Assembly (NCBI GenBank): GCA_905233685.1
Contig: CAJOEZ010000012.1
Span: forward strand, 1-51,675
Reading direction: 5' to 3'
Length of the DNA: 51,675 nt
Origin: an uncultured Bacteroidales bacterium
GTDB taxonomy: Bacteria; Bacteroidota; Bacteroidia; Bacteroidales; F082
In this document: piece after piece, positions 18,665-26,827 of the stretch
Numbering within the stretch: position 1 is the first letter of the stretch
How the letters are laid out: every line of letters starts with the position of its first letter
Made by a program: the position numbers and the translations under genes
Notes under the pieces: model-generated
What the model was told of the DNA's origin: nothing
Database searches by the model: none
Seen by the model: the letters and a program-made list of their open reading frames with translations, nothing else

Positions 18665-19153
18665 ATGTCACAAAGATTGCAATCCGTTTTCTTTTTCCTG
18701 TCGGCACTCTTGTTTGCCGCCTTGTTCTTTTTGCCCCTTGCGGTGTATTATGGTAACGAAAACACGCTGATTTTCAATGTTTACGGTATCGATACTTTGA
18801 CTCCCGCGTTGGAGAATCCTTGGCCGAGAACCTTCAGCCTTCCTGTGCTGATATTGGCGATAACCTCTATGCTTTTGAGTGGTTATTTGGCCATGGGGCT
18901 GTTCCGCGCGGTGAAATTGGTTCAGTTTGTAAAGTTGCACAAGATTTCGCGCATCAACATCGTCATCATCGTGGCTTGGATTGCGGTGGTGTTTGGCTAC
19001 TACATTCGTGTCATCGGTCATCCTATCGGTGCTGACCCGACCTTCAAGGTAGGCGCGTTCCTGCCTTTGGTGGCCTTGTTACTGACGATTGCCGCCGCAT
19101 CGGGACTGAAAAAAGACATCAAAAAAGTAAGGTCAACCGACCGCATTCGTTAA
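18665..19153 (+). CDS. DUF4293 family four-helix membrane protein
   Basis: 162 residues with four hydrophobic helices (about residues 8-27, 55-75, 93-115 and 127-148) and a basic tail. It begins MSQRLQSVFFFLSALL, the typical DUF4293 start, and it sits divergently beside rho as this family does in many Bacteroidota. Function is unknown; it should lie in the inner membrane. It ends just before a strong terminator shared with the convergent phosphoesterase gene. Confidence 0.85.
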   Translation: MSQRLQSVFFFLSALLFAALFFLPLAVYYGNENTLIFNVYGIDTLTPALENPWPRTFSLPVLILAITSMLLSGYLAMGLFRAVKLVQFVKLHKISRINIVIIVAWIAVVFGYYIRVIGHPIGADPTFKVGAFLPLVALLLTIAAASGLKKDIKKVRSTDRIR

Positions 19154-19172
19154 GGAAATCGAAATTCAAAAC

Positions 19173-19204
19173 AAAGGCCGACTCCCCAAGGGAAGTCGGC
19201 CTTT
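19173..19204. terminator. Bidirectional rho-independent terminator
   Basis: AAAGGCCGACT pairs with AGTCGGCCTTT around a CCCCAAGGGA loop. It lies between convergent genes (DUF4293 and the phosphoesterase) and has A- and T-rich flanks on both sides. Confidence 0.85.
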
Positions 19205-19208
19205 CGTG

Positions 19209-19712
19209 TTAGATGATTTTGTGCCTGTCCAATTCAAAGATTTCCATGTCCTTGAAGGACTTCCCGTCGATGACCATTCGGATGAAGGTGATTTTCTTGT
19301 GGAATCCTGAATTGCCTGCCGCGCCAGGGTTGACGTGCAGCAGGTTGAGTTTCTTGTCGTACATCACCTTTAATATATGGGAATGTCCGCAGATGAAAAG
19401 ATCGGGTTTCTTTTCTTCCAAAAGGTATCTCACCTCAGGCATGTAATGTCCCGGATAGCCGCCGATGTGGGTCATGTAAACATTCACGTTTTCCACATGG
19501 AAAAACAAGTCTTCGGGATATTGCATCCTCACGATATGGTCGTCGATGTTGCCATGCACGGCGCGCAAAGGCTTGAAATTGGCCAAAGCCTCCGCTGTTT
19601 CGATGTTGCCGATATCGCCCGCGTGCCACAACTCATCAACATCCTTGAAGAAGTAGAAGAGTTGTGGCACGAGGGTGCAATGTGTATCAGACAAAATGCC
19701 GATTTTCAGCAT
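19209..19712 (-). CDS. YfcE/MJ0936-family metallophosphoesterase
   Basis: 167 residues with all calcineurin-like metal motifs in order: GILSDTHC (near residue 5), WHAGDIG, VHGNID, YMTHIGGYPGH and ICGHSHI. Members hydrolyse phosphodiesters in vitro with two divalent metals; the natural substrate is generally unknown. The ATG is 1 bp from the stop of the upstream DUF3078 gene on the same strand, so both are likely cotranscribed. Confidence 0.9.
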   Translation of the reverse strand: MLKIGILSDTHCTLVPQLFYFFKDVDELWHAGDIGNIETAEALANFKPLRAVHGNIDDHIVRMQYPEDLFFHVENVNVYMTHIGGYPGHYMPEVRYLLEEKKPDLFICGHSHILKVMYDKKLNLLHVNPGAAGNSGFHKKITFIRMVIDGKSFKDMEIFELDRHKII

Positions 19713-19713
19713 T

Positions 19714-20625
19714 TTATTTCAAGTTAATCATAAATCCGATGGCCAAAACCTCCTTAAACTGCACTTTTGAGCCGACAATGTATTCGCCAGCTTCGTCGTA
19801 GAACGGGATGTCGTAATCATAAATAAGGTGCGTGGAAAGGTTGGCGTTGAGCCAGTCGTTCACTTTCAGCACAAGCATGTTTTGCCAGTCCACGTCGATG
19901 CGCTCGGGGTGGTTGAGGTAGTTGGAGAACAGTTCCAGCTTCGAGTTGAAGTCGATGTTTTTGGCGATGGGCCATTCAAGCTTGGCCACTGCGCGGGCAC
20001 CAAACTCATAGCGGACTTTGTTGTGGCCATGCACGGCGCCGTCGCTGGGGTCGATTTCGTTCACGCCGAAGGCGCCCATGTCTGCCAAACGTTGGTCATT
20101 GACGATGGTCACGCGGCCTGTGACTGGTGAAAAGTAAAGCGAGAAGTACTTGCAGGGCACCCATTCAATACCGACACCGAGCGTGATGTAAGCCGGAGCG
20201 AGGAACTTTGAGACGTAATTTGTCGAGTCCTTGTCGTATTGATAGCCTTTGGCGAACTGTGAGCGGAAGGCCAATTCGGCGCTGTAGTTGAGGTGTTCGG
20301 TGGCTTTGATGCCGGCCAGCGAAGTGAACTCAATCAAGTCGTCGGTTTTGACGGGTTTTTTCTTGAAGTCGTAAAAACTGTAGCCCAACGAGGCATTAAA
20401 CTCGTTGTCCCACTTGAATTTGCCTTTCAAATAGCGGATTTCATAATAGAGAAGCCCTTGCCCATTGATGCAGTTTTGTCCGCCAGCTGCCCAATTGGTG
20501 TAGGAACTTTGTCCAAAATTCAAGCCGAAGCTGCCCTTGTGGGTCCAGCCTTGCGGTTGCTCGTCCTGAGCGAATGAAATGATGGCCAATGATAAAGCCA
20601 AAACTGATAGTAAAACTTTTTTCAT
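19714..20625 (-). CDS. DUF3078 outer-membrane beta-barrel-like protein
   Basis: 303 residues with signal peptide (LLSVLALSLAIISFAQ) followed by GWTHKGSFGLNFGQSSYTNWAAGG, the diagnostic start of DUF3078. Alternating-hydrophobicity strands rich in Tyr, Phe and Trp run to the end, consistent with an outer-membrane barrel. Function is unknown. It precedes the YfcE-like phosphoesterase by 1 bp. Confidence 0.85.
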   Translation of the reverse strand: MKKVLLSVLALSLAIISFAQDEQPQGWTHKGSFGLNFGQSSYTNWAAGGQNCINGQGLLYYEIRYLKGKFKWDNEFNASLGYSFYDFKKKPVKTDDLIEFTSLAGIKATEHLNYSAELAFRSQFAKGYQYDKDSTNYVSKFLAPAYITLGVGIEWVPCKYFSLYFSPVTGRVTIVNDQRLADMGAFGVNEIDPSDGAVHGHNKVRYEFGARAVAKLEWPIAKNIDFNSKLELFSNYLNHPERIDVDWQNMLVLKVNDWLNANLSTHLIYDYDIPFYDEAGEYIVGSKVQFKEVLAIGFMINLK

Positions 20626-20699
20626 AATGTAATGATTTGTGATTTAATGATTTAAGATTCAAAATTCAAAAATTCAGAAACGATAGATTTTCGATTGAT

Positions 20700-20732
20700 G
20701 GGCTGACACACAGGTCAGCCCCTACTCCTAAC
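20700..20732. repeat. REP-like hairpin GGGCTGAC...GTCAGCCC followed by CTAC
   Basis: GGGCTGAC and GTCAGCCC (8 bp) enclose ACACAG and are followed by CTAC. Two copies of CTCCTAACT come next. It lies in the 127-bp gap below the double-TonB_C gene, where it could also act as its terminator on the minus strand, although the following T-run is weak. Confidence 0.6.
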
Positions 20733-20752
20733 TCCACACTCCTAACTTCTCA

Positions 20753-21532
20753 CTAATAACTGTTTCCGTCCTGGAAATTGCGATTCCCGATGCTGAAGGT
20801 AATGTCCTGCATGTTGCGGCTGCGGACGTATTTCCCGTGGCTTTCTGCAGGAATCCACACCGTTTCCTGCATCAGTCGGATGGCCTCGTTGTCGCAGCCG
20901 CCGCCCACCGAGTTGACAACGATGATATTGGAGATGCTACCGTCTTTCTCGATGATAAAGCTCAGTCTTACAGTGCCTTGGATTTCGCGTTCCTTGGCCT
21001 CAGCGGGGAATTTCAGGTTTGTGTAGATGTAGTTAGCAATGTTGCTGCCGTCGGCGAAATAGGGTTTCGCCACATCCTCAAGCTGTCGGTACTCGAAAAT
21101 GGCCTCCGAGCTGTCGGCTTCCAAAGTCAGAGGTGGGACGATGCGCTCGTGGCGTTTCCAGTAGCGCTTGTAGCTCTTAGCGTTGAAATCGATTTCGTAT
21201 TCGTGCTCACATTCGTAAGGAATGCCGTTGCGCATGGCGGGTATCCACAGGATGGTCTTCACCAAATCGAGTGCTATGGGTGCGGCGGCCTCGCTGAATG
21301 CGGACTTCACAACATATTGGCTGCCAATGCCTTCTGTGTCGATGTGCAAGCCGATGACGACCTTGCCACTGTTGCCTTGCTCAAGGTCGGTTTCGGGATA
21401 GACGAGGTTTTTGGTAATGTAGTCCTTGGTCAAGGCTTTGCCCGAGACGGGTTCGGGAGCCGCGTTTTGTGCGGTCAGTTGGAATCCTGAAAAGAGGATA
21501 ACTAAAGCGATGATGTGTTTTAGCGTTTTCAT
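20753..21532 (-). CDS. Secreted protein with two TonB C-terminal-like domains
   Basis: 259 residues: signal peptide (IIALVILFSGFQLTAQ), one TonB_C-like domain at about residues 30-115 (GKVVIGLHIDTEGIGSQYVV; MRNGIPYECEHEYEI) and a second at about 165-250 (GTVRLSFIIEKDGSISNI; VGGGCDNEAIRLM). There is no proline-rich spanner and no retained N-terminal anchor, so it is unlikely to be a classic energy transducer; such proteins may be periplasmic adaptors. Its promoter (TACTTTTGC, minus, 21561-21569) is divergent from rlmB. Confidence 0.8.
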   Translation of the reverse strand: MKTLKHIIALVILFSGFQLTAQNAAPEPVSGKALTKDYITKNLVYPETDLEQGNSGKVVIGLHIDTEGIGSQYVVKSAFSEAAAPIALDLVKTILWIPAMRNGIPYECEHEYEIDFNAKSYKRYWKRHERIVPPLTLEADSSEAIFEYRQLEDVAKPYFADGSNIANYIYTNLKFPAEAKEREIQGTVRLSFIIEKDGSISNIIVVNSVGGGCDNEAIRLMQETVWIPAESHGKYVRSRNMQDITFSIGNRNFQDGNSY

Positions 21533-21560
21533 GGCATTCGATGTTTGTAGTTACGATGAT

Positions 21561-21600
21561 GCAAAAGTAGGAAAATTGTTGGGAAAAAGTCGTATTTTTG
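21561..21600. promoter_or_regulatory. Divergent promoters for rlmB and the TonB_C gene
   Basis: TACTTTTGC on the minus strand (21561-21569) serves the gene at 20753-21532 and TATTTTTG on the plus strand (21593-21600) serves rlmB. The two boxes are only about 24 bp apart. Confidence 0.6.
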
Positions 21601-21616
21601 CGCAAATTTTGAATCA

Positions 21617-22363
21617 ATGGAAGACAACTACAAGAACAATATGGTTTTCGGGATTCATCCCGTTTTGGAGCTGATTCGCTCGCAAAGGGAGATTGAGAAG
21701 GTTTATATTCAAGGCGGTACACGCTCGCCTGAGATTTCGGAGATTGCAAACACTTGCCGCAAGAACGGTGTGCCGGTGCAATTTGTCCCTATTGAGAAGA
21801 TGAACCGCCTGACGCGCAAGAACCACCAAGGCGTGGTGGCTTTCATCTGCCCGATTGAATACCAACCTTTGGAGAACGTGGTTACCGCCGTCTTCGAGGA
21901 TGGTCGCGACCCCTTCGTCCTCATGCTTGACCGCGTGACCGACGTGCGCAACTTCGGTGCCATCGCCCGTACGGCCTACGCCGCCGGCGTGGATGCCATC
22001 GTCATTCCTAATCGAGGTTCAGCCCTCATCAACGGCGATGCGATGAAGACCTCGGCGGGGGCGCTCTCCTTAATAAATGTGTGCCGTGTCGAAAATATGA
22101 AGGATGCCATAGACTTTCTGAAAGCCAGTGGCTTGCGTTTGGTTGGCTTCACCGAAAAGGCCAAGGAAAGTCTTTGGCAAGCTGACCTCACCGGCCCGCT
22201 CTGCGTGGTGATGGGTTCGGAGGAGGACGGCATCAGTCCCGCCTTCATTCCTCGCCTTGACGGACTTTTGATGATTCCCATGCCCGGGGATATTGATTCC
22301 TTGAATGTCTCGGTGGCCACGGGCGTGGTTTGTTTTGAGGTGGTGCGGCAGAGGATGGGATGA
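21617..22363 (+). CDS. rlmB: 23S rRNA (guanosine-2'-O)-methyltransferase RlmB / TrmH family
   Basis: 248 residues. The N-terminal substrate-binding domain starts NMVFGIHPVLELIRS; the SpoU knot domain has DRVTDVRNFGAIARTA, VVMGSEEDGISP and the motif-3 loop IPMPGDIDSLNVSVATG. The enzyme uses S-adenosylmethionine to methylate the ribose of a 23S rRNA guanosine (G2251 in E. coli). Another TrmH-family rRNA or tRNA target cannot be excluded. It starts at ATG 21617 close behind its promoter. Confidence 0.92.
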   Translation: MEDNYKNNMVFGIHPVLELIRSQREIEKVYIQGGTRSPEISEIANTCRKNGVPVQFVPIEKMNRLTRKNHQGVVAFICPIEYQPLENVVTAVFEDGRDPFVLMLDRVTDVRNFGAIARTAYAAGVDAIVIPNRGSALINGDAMKTSAGALSLINVCRVENMKDAIDFLKASGLRLVGFTEKAKESLWQADLTGPLCVVMGSEEDGISPAFIPRLDGLLMIPMPGDIDSLNVSVATGVVCFEVVRQRMG

Positions 22364-22370
22364 AATTCGT

Positions 22371-22401
22371 TTGTGTAGTATGAAAAATGTTGTTATTTTT
22401 G
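22371..22401 (+). promoter_or_regulatory. Promoter of the YafQ-type toxin-antitoxin operon
   Basis: TTG at 22371-22373 and TATTTTTG at 22394-22401 are 20 nt apart. The antitoxin ATG follows at 22428. Confidence 0.6.
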
Positions 22402-22427
22402 CAGCGTAAAATCGAAAGGAATTTGCA

Positions 22428-22658
22428 ATGGAGACAGTAACACTTACATTCAATCCGGACATTCCGTTTGCGGCAAACATTGATGCCTTCCTAAAGACCG
22501 TTCCTTCTGAAGTGAAGGTGAGCAAAAGCATAAAGCCGAAACGCAAACGTAGGAGCAATTACCAGATTACCCTTGATACAATCAAAGAGGCAAGAGAGGG
22601 TAAGAACGTGACACATTATGCTTCGGTGGAAGAACTTTTTGAAAAACTTGGAATATGA
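22428..22658 (+). CDS. Antitoxin partner of YafQ-type toxin
   Basis: 76 residues. The protein begins METVTLTFNPDIPFAANI, has a strongly basic centre (SKSIKPKRKRR) and a C-terminal helix with KEAREGKNVTHYASVEELFEKLGI, the kind of tail that wraps a RelE-fold toxin. I do not see a DinJ ribbon-helix-helix, so the DNA-binding part may be a different fold. Its stop overlaps the toxin start (ATGA), which is the usual coupling that sets antitoxin in excess. Function is inferred mainly from the neighbour. Confidence 0.75.
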   Translation: METVTLTFNPDIPFAANIDAFLKTVPSEVKVSKSIKPKRKRRSNYQITLDTIKEAREGKNVTHYASVEELFEKLGI

Positions 22659-22936
22659 TTTACGATGTCATCACGACGAAACGGTTTGACAAAGAGGTTA
22701 AACTTTGCGTGAAACGAGGGTATGACATGAAGAATCTTCGTACTATTATTACGTTATTGACCGAAACAGGTGTTTTGCCAAAGGAATACAAACCACACAA
22801 ACTGAAAGGTGATTTTAAGGGGACTATTGAATGTCATGTGGAACCTGATTGGCTTCTCATCTACGAGAAGACTGATAAGATAAGGTTGATACGACTTCTT
22901 CGTACAGGCACGCACGCAGACCTTTATGGGAAGTGA
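22655..22936 (+). CDS. YafQ-family type II toxin, mRNA interferase
   Basis: 93 residues of the RelE/ParE superfamily, YafQ branch. Diagnostic segments are HKLKGDFKG, ECHVEPDWLLIYE and TGTHADLYGK; the His and Asp residues in these match the catalytic set of YafQ, which cuts mRNA on the ribosome. The gene is complete and overlaps the antitoxin by 4 nt. A clear terminator hairpin follows 8 bp after the stop. Confidence 0.9.
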   Translation: MIYDVITTKRFDKEVKLCVKRGYDMKNLRTIITLLTETGVLPKEYKPHKLKGDFKGTIECHVEPDWLLIYEKTDKIRLIRLLRTGTHADLYGK

Positions 22937-22944
22937 ATAATAAC

Positions 22945-22974
22945 AAAGGCGAGGCTCACGAGAACCTCGCCTTT
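22945..22974 (+). terminator. Rho-independent terminator after the YafQ module
   Basis: AAAGGCGAGG pairs with CCTCGCCTTT around CTCACGAGAA. It also serves the convergent S9 peptidase gene at 22992. Confidence 0.8.
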
Positions 22975-22991
22975 AATATTGCAACATCGAA

Positions 22992-25100
22992 TCACTTCAA
23001 ATACTTATCCAACCAATTATAGAACCTCCGTTGCCACAAAACGCCGTTCTGCGGTTTCAGCACCCAGTGGTTCTCGTCGGGGAAATAGAGGAACTCGGCA
23101 TCGAGGCCGCGAAGGATGGCCGCGTTGTAGGCCTGCATTCCTTGTGTGAAGCAGATGCGGTAGTCCAAGCCGCCGTGGATGACGAGGATGGGCGCCGTCC
23201 ATTTATCGACAAAGAGGTGTGGCGAGTTGGCGTAGGTCTTGCGGACGGTCGGGTTGTTCCAGTCCCAGAAGGGGCCGCCGAGGTCCCAATTCACGAACCA
23301 CATCTCCTCGGTTTCAAGATATTGCGCCTCAAGGTTGAACATGCCGTCGTGGGCGATGAGGGCCTTGAAACGGTTGTCGTGGTGACCGGCCAACCAATAT
23401 ACACTGTAGCCGCCGAAGCTGGCGCCCACGGCACCGAGGCGGTTCTCGTCAATGTAAGGTTCTTTCTTCAGTTCGTCGATGGCGCTCAGGTAGTCTTTCA
23501 TGCACTGTCCGCCATAATCGCCGCTGATTTCCTCAAGCCATTCCTGACCGAAGCCAGGTAGGCCTCGACGGTTGGGCGCAACCACGATATAGTCGTTGGC
23601 GGCCATCATTTGGAAGTTCCAGCGATAGGACCAGAACTGGCTCACGGTGCTTTGTGGCCCGCCTTCGCAGTAGAGCAGGGCAGGGTATTGCTTGTTGGCA
23701 TCGAAATGGGGCGGGTAGATGACCCATACGAGCATGTCCTTGCCGTCGGTGGTCTTCACCCAGCGTTCTTTCACGTCGCCCATGGTGAGTTGGGCAAAAA
23801 TCTTGTCGTTCACAGTGGTGATTTGCTTGGCCTCGCCTGTGACTGGGTCAACGCTGAAGAGTTCCGTCGGGTGGCTCATCGATTGGCGACCGGCAATCAG
23901 TTTGTCGCCGTTCCAATGCACCGACACATAGTTGTGTTTGCCTTCCGTCAGCTTCTTGATTTCGCCGTTCTCGATGTTGAGGGCATAGAGTTGGTCGGTG
24001 GCGTAAGCGTCGCTGATGAAGTACAATGTCTTGCTGTCGTCGGCCCAACTGAAGCCCGTGCAGCATTGGTCGAAGCGGGCGGAGTAGTCGGTCTTTTCGC
24101 CTGTTTCGAGGTTCATCACGAAGAGGCGTTGCTTGTCGCTCTCGTAGCCGTCGCGTTCCATGCTTTCCCAAGCCATCAGTTTGCCGTCGGGCGAGATGAC
24201 GGGGTTGAGGTCGTAGCCCATCATGCCCTCGGTGAGGTTCTTGCACTCGCCGCTCTGGATGATGTATTGGTAAATGTCGGTGTTGGTGGAGAGGGCGTAG
24301 TCCTTGCCGACTTTCTTGCGGCAGCAATAGACGAAACTCTTGCCGTCGGGCAGCCATTGCACCTGCTCCATGCCGCCGAAGGGACGCACGGGGGCTTCCC
24401 ATTGCTCGCCTTGCATGGCATCAAATGAAGCCTCGATTTTGCCGCTGCTGAAATTGCCCACGAAGATATGTCCGTAGGTGTCCACCCATTGGTCCCAGTG
24501 GCGATACATCAGGTCGTTATTGATGCGGCCCGAGGACTTGTCCAAGTCGGGATAAATGTCGGCCACGGTCTCTTTCAGTTTCACTTCCTTAGTGAAGAGA
24601 ATCTGCTGGCAGTCAGGCGAGTATAGGAATCCGTTGATGTCATCGGCCTCGTTGGAAACGCATTGGCGGCCTGTGCCGTCGGGGTTGATTTCCCAGAGTT
24701 GCATCACGCCGTCGTCGTTGGCGCAGAGGAAGCCGATTTTCTTGCCGTCGGGTCGCCATTGCGGGCTGTATTCGCTTTGGTTCGAGTCGGACAAAACGCG
24801 GTTGTTCGAGCCGTCGGCGTTCATAATATACAAGGTGGAGCCGCTGCGGTTTTCGGGCACACTGTAGTAGGTCACGGCATAGACGATTTGCGAATGGTCG
24901 GGTGAGAGGCTGTATTCGCCAATGCGGCCCATGCTCCAAAGCACTTCGGGCGTCATGATGTTCGAATTCAGGGTGAGTTCCTTCGGGCCGATTTTGTCCT
25001 TGCCTTTCGGCTCGGTTTCAGGTTTTTGCGTTTGTTGTGTGTTGCACGATACGATTGAACAGGTGATCATGGCTAACAGGAAAAGTTTGTTTTTCTTCAT
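22992..25100 (-). CDS. S9 family prolyl oligopeptidase / dipeptidyl aminopeptidase, lipoprotein
   Basis: 702 residues from ATG 25100 (MKKNKLFLLAMITCSIVSC), giving a lipoprotein signal; the longer frame lacks a sensible N-terminus. Residues about 55-440 form a WD40-like beta-propeller (SPDHSQIVYAV, WRPDGKKIGF). The C-terminal alpha/beta hydrolase has the nucleophile in GASFGGYS, the acid in HGGLDYR and the histidine in ENHW. Such enzymes trim peptides from the N-terminus or after proline at the cell envelope. The start is divergent from the lipoprotein gene at 25244. Confidence 0.92.
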   Translation of the reverse strand: MKKNKLFLLAMITCSIVSCNTQQTQKPETEPKGKDKIGPKELTLNSNIMTPEVLWSMGRIGEYSLSPDHSQIVYAVTYYSVPENRSGSTLYIMNADGSNNRVLSDSNQSEYSPQWRPDGKKIGFLCANDDGVMQLWEINPDGTGRQCVSNEADDINGFLYSPDCQQILFTKEVKLKETVADIYPDLDKSSGRINNDLMYRHWDQWVDTYGHIFVGNFSSGKIEASFDAMQGEQWEAPVRPFGGMEQVQWLPDGKSFVYCCRKKVGKDYALSTNTDIYQYIIQSGECKNLTEGMMGYDLNPVISPDGKLMAWESMERDGYESDKQRLFVMNLETGEKTDYSARFDQCCTGFSWADDSKTLYFISDAYATDQLYALNIENGEIKKLTEGKHNYVSVHWNGDKLIAGRQSMSHPTELFSVDPVTGEAKQITTVNDKIFAQLTMGDVKERWVKTTDGKDMLVWVIYPPHFDANKQYPALLYCEGGPQSTVSQFWSYRWNFQMMAANDYIVVAPNRRGLPGFGQEWLEEISGDYGGQCMKDYLSAIDELKKEPYIDENRLGAVGASFGGYSVYWLAGHHDNRFKALIAHDGMFNLEAQYLETEEMWFVNWDLGGPFWDWNNPTVRKTYANSPHLFVDKWTAPILVIHGGLDYRICFTQGMQAYNAAILRGLDAEFLYFPDENHWVLKPQNGVLWQRRFYNWLDKYLK

Positions 25101-25208
25101 ATTTGTAAGGTTTTGAAATTTGGCGGTAAAATTAGGGAATAATCTTGTTCGCGCCGAAACAAAGACGAAAAATCCTTGCAATTTGTATGTCCGTTCATGG
25201 TTTTATGT

Positions 25209-25216
25209 TATTTTTG
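25209..25216 (+). promoter_or_regulatory. -7 box TATTTTTG for the 25244 lipoprotein gene
   Basis: TATTTTTG followed by C, 27 nt before the ATG; it fits TAnnTTTG and supports the start at 25244 over the longer upstream frame. Confidence 0.55.
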
Positions 25217-25243
25217 CACCATAAACAACCATATTTTATCAAT

Positions 25244-25963
25244 ATGAAAAAAGTAACGAAGGCAGTAGCAGCCTTAATGCTAATGACAGCGGCGGTTTTT
25301 GTCGCTGGATGTAAACCCGATGACTCGAACGAAGGAAACGGAGGTAGTAATGTGAGTGGTACGTACAACGGCCACGATTATGTTGACTTAGGTCTGCCGA
25401 GCGGAACGTTGTGGGCCACTTGTAATATTGGTGCGGGTACCCCTGAAGGTTACGGTGACTATTTTGCTTGGGGAGACACCTCTCCAAAAACCAACTACAA
25501 TTGGACTACTTACCAGTATTGTATGGGCGATGGACATACCTTTACCAAATACTGCACCGACTCCATGTATGGCTACGACGGTTTTGTTGACAACTTAAAC
25601 GTGTTGTGGCCAATCGATGATGCGGCCTTGGTGAAGTGGGGAACAGGTTGGCATATACCGACAATGGAGCAATGGAAGGAATTGCGCGACAACACGACTG
25701 GCACTTGGACAGTTCAGAACGGGGTGAACGGATTCCTTTTCACCGCAAGTAATGGAGGCCGTCTCTTCCTTCCTGCTGCTGGTTATCGCAGGGACGAAAA
25801 TCTTATGGGTATGGGTACCGATGGCATATATTGGTCGAGTTCGCTTTATGTCGGCATTCCTGATGGTGCGTATGACTTTGGATTTACGGCAAGCAATAAC
25901 TTTGTGGACCTTTATTACCGCTACCAAGGTCAATCCGTCCGCCCCGTCTGTTCCAATCAATAA
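25244..25963 (+). CDS. Lipoprotein with Fibrobacter-type FISUMP/DUF1566-like domain
   Basis: 239 residues. A lipoprotein signal ends at VFVAGC (Cys near residue 24), followed by a short Gly/Asn/Ser linker. The globular part has YVDLGLPSGTLWATCNIG, GWHIPTMEQWKELRDN, GRLFLPAAGYR and YWSSSLY, ending QSVRPVC, which is the pattern of the Fibrobacter succinogenes major paralogous domain family common in Bacteroidota. Function is unknown; it is likely exposed at the outer membrane. It appears alone behind its own promoter. Confidence 0.85.
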   Translation: MKKVTKAVAALMLMTAAVFVAGCKPDDSNEGNGGSNVSGTYNGHDYVDLGLPSGTLWATCNIGAGTPEGYGDYFAWGDTSPKTNYNWTTYQYCMGDGHTFTKYCTDSMYGYDGFVDNLNVLWPIDDAALVKWGTGWHIPTMEQWKELRDNTTGTWTVQNGVNGFLFTASNGGRLFLPAAGYRRDENLMGMGTDGIYWSSSLYVGIPDGAYDFGFTASNNFVDLYYRYQGQSVRPVCSNQ

Positions 25964-26177
25964 TTTCCATTTGAGGCCATAACAGCGGAAAACCCACAAA
26001 TCCACACTCGAAAACTCCAAAGGAAACGGAGTGGGAGGGGGGATTTTTTTACTTTTTTTCATAAATCCTTTGCCATTTCCCTGAAATACACTACCTTTGC
26101 ACCTTCATTTCGTTCTTTTTGAGTCGAATCTTGAATTTTAAATCTTTGAATCTTAAATATTTAAATCTGAAATACCT
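25964..26177 (+). promoter_or_regulatory. Intergenic region with weak terminator and efp promoter
   Basis: ACTCC...GGAGT at about 26010-26030 followed by a T-run near 26042-26049 may end the lipoprotein transcript. TACCTTTG at 26092-26099 is the -7 box for efp and leaves an AT-rich leader of about 75 nt. No ORF is seen here. Confidence 0.5.
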
Positions 26178-26741
26178 ATGTTAAGTCAAGATGTAAAGAT
26201 TGGAAGCGCCATCCGTATGGACGGAAAGATTTATTTCTGCATTGACTTCCAACACGTTAAGCCCGGAAAAGGCAACACTATCATGCGTATCAAACTGAAG
26301 GACGTGATGAGCGGCAACGTGCTTGAAAAGCGTTTCGACATCGGCGTGAAACTCGAGGATGTCCGCGTTGAACACCGTCCCTATCAGTACCTTTACAAGG
26401 AAGGTGACGACTTCATCTTCATGCACACCGAGACCTACGACCAGATTCCGATTGCTGGCGACAACATCACGGGCGTGAAGTTCATGAAGGAAAACGATAT
26501 TGTTGATGTCATCGTCGATGCTTCCACCGAGACCATCCTCTTCGCCGAAATGCCGGTGAAGACTGTGCTGAAGGTGACTTACACCGAGCCTGGCGAGAAG
26601 GGCAACACTGCCACCAATGCCTTGAAGGAAGCCACCGTTGAGACGGGCGCCATGGTCAGAGTGCCGCTGTTCATCAATACCGACGACATGATTCGCGTTG
26701 ATACCCGCACGGGCGAGTATTGCGAGCGCGTGAAGGCCTAA
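26178..26741 (+). CDS. efp: Elongation factor P
   Basis: 187 residues, full length. Domain I carries the tip loop HVKPGKGN with Lys31, the position modified in many EF-Ps; domain II includes RVEHRPYQYLYKEGDDFIFMHTETYDQ; domain III ends IRVDTRTGEYCERV. EF-P relieves ribosomes stalled at polyproline. Whether Lys31 is modified here is not visible, as no modification enzyme is in the window. A strong terminator separates it from lpxD. Confidence 0.97.
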   Translation: MLSQDVKIGSAIRMDGKIYFCIDFQHVKPGKGNTIMRIKLKDVMSGNVLEKRFDIGVKLEDVRVEHRPYQYLYKEGDDFIFMHTETYDQIPIAGDNITGVKFMKENDIVDVIVDASTETILFAEMPVKTVLKVTYTEPGEKGNTATNALKEATVETGAMVRVPLFINTDDMIRVDTRTGEYCERVKA

Positions 26742-26754
26742 GCCGACGTGTCAT

Positions 26755-26792
26755 AAAAAAGAGCGCAGAGTCATTGACTTTGCGCTTTTTTT
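26755..26792 (+). terminator. Rho-independent terminator of efp
   Basis: AGCGCAGAGTCA pairs with TGACTTTGCGCT (26762-26786, one G.T) and is followed by a run of T to 26792. The A-run before it makes it usable in both directions. Confidence 0.85.
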
Positions 26793-26793
26793 G

Positions 26794-26801
26794 TATTTTT
26801 G
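26794..26801 (+). promoter_or_regulatory. -7 box TATTTTTG for lpxD
   Basis: TATTTTTG begins directly after the efp terminator T-run and 27 nt before the lpxD ATG, so terminator and promoter are packed end to end. Confidence 0.55.
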
Positions 26802-26827
26802 CGCTATCATTCTTTAATCGCAATTCG

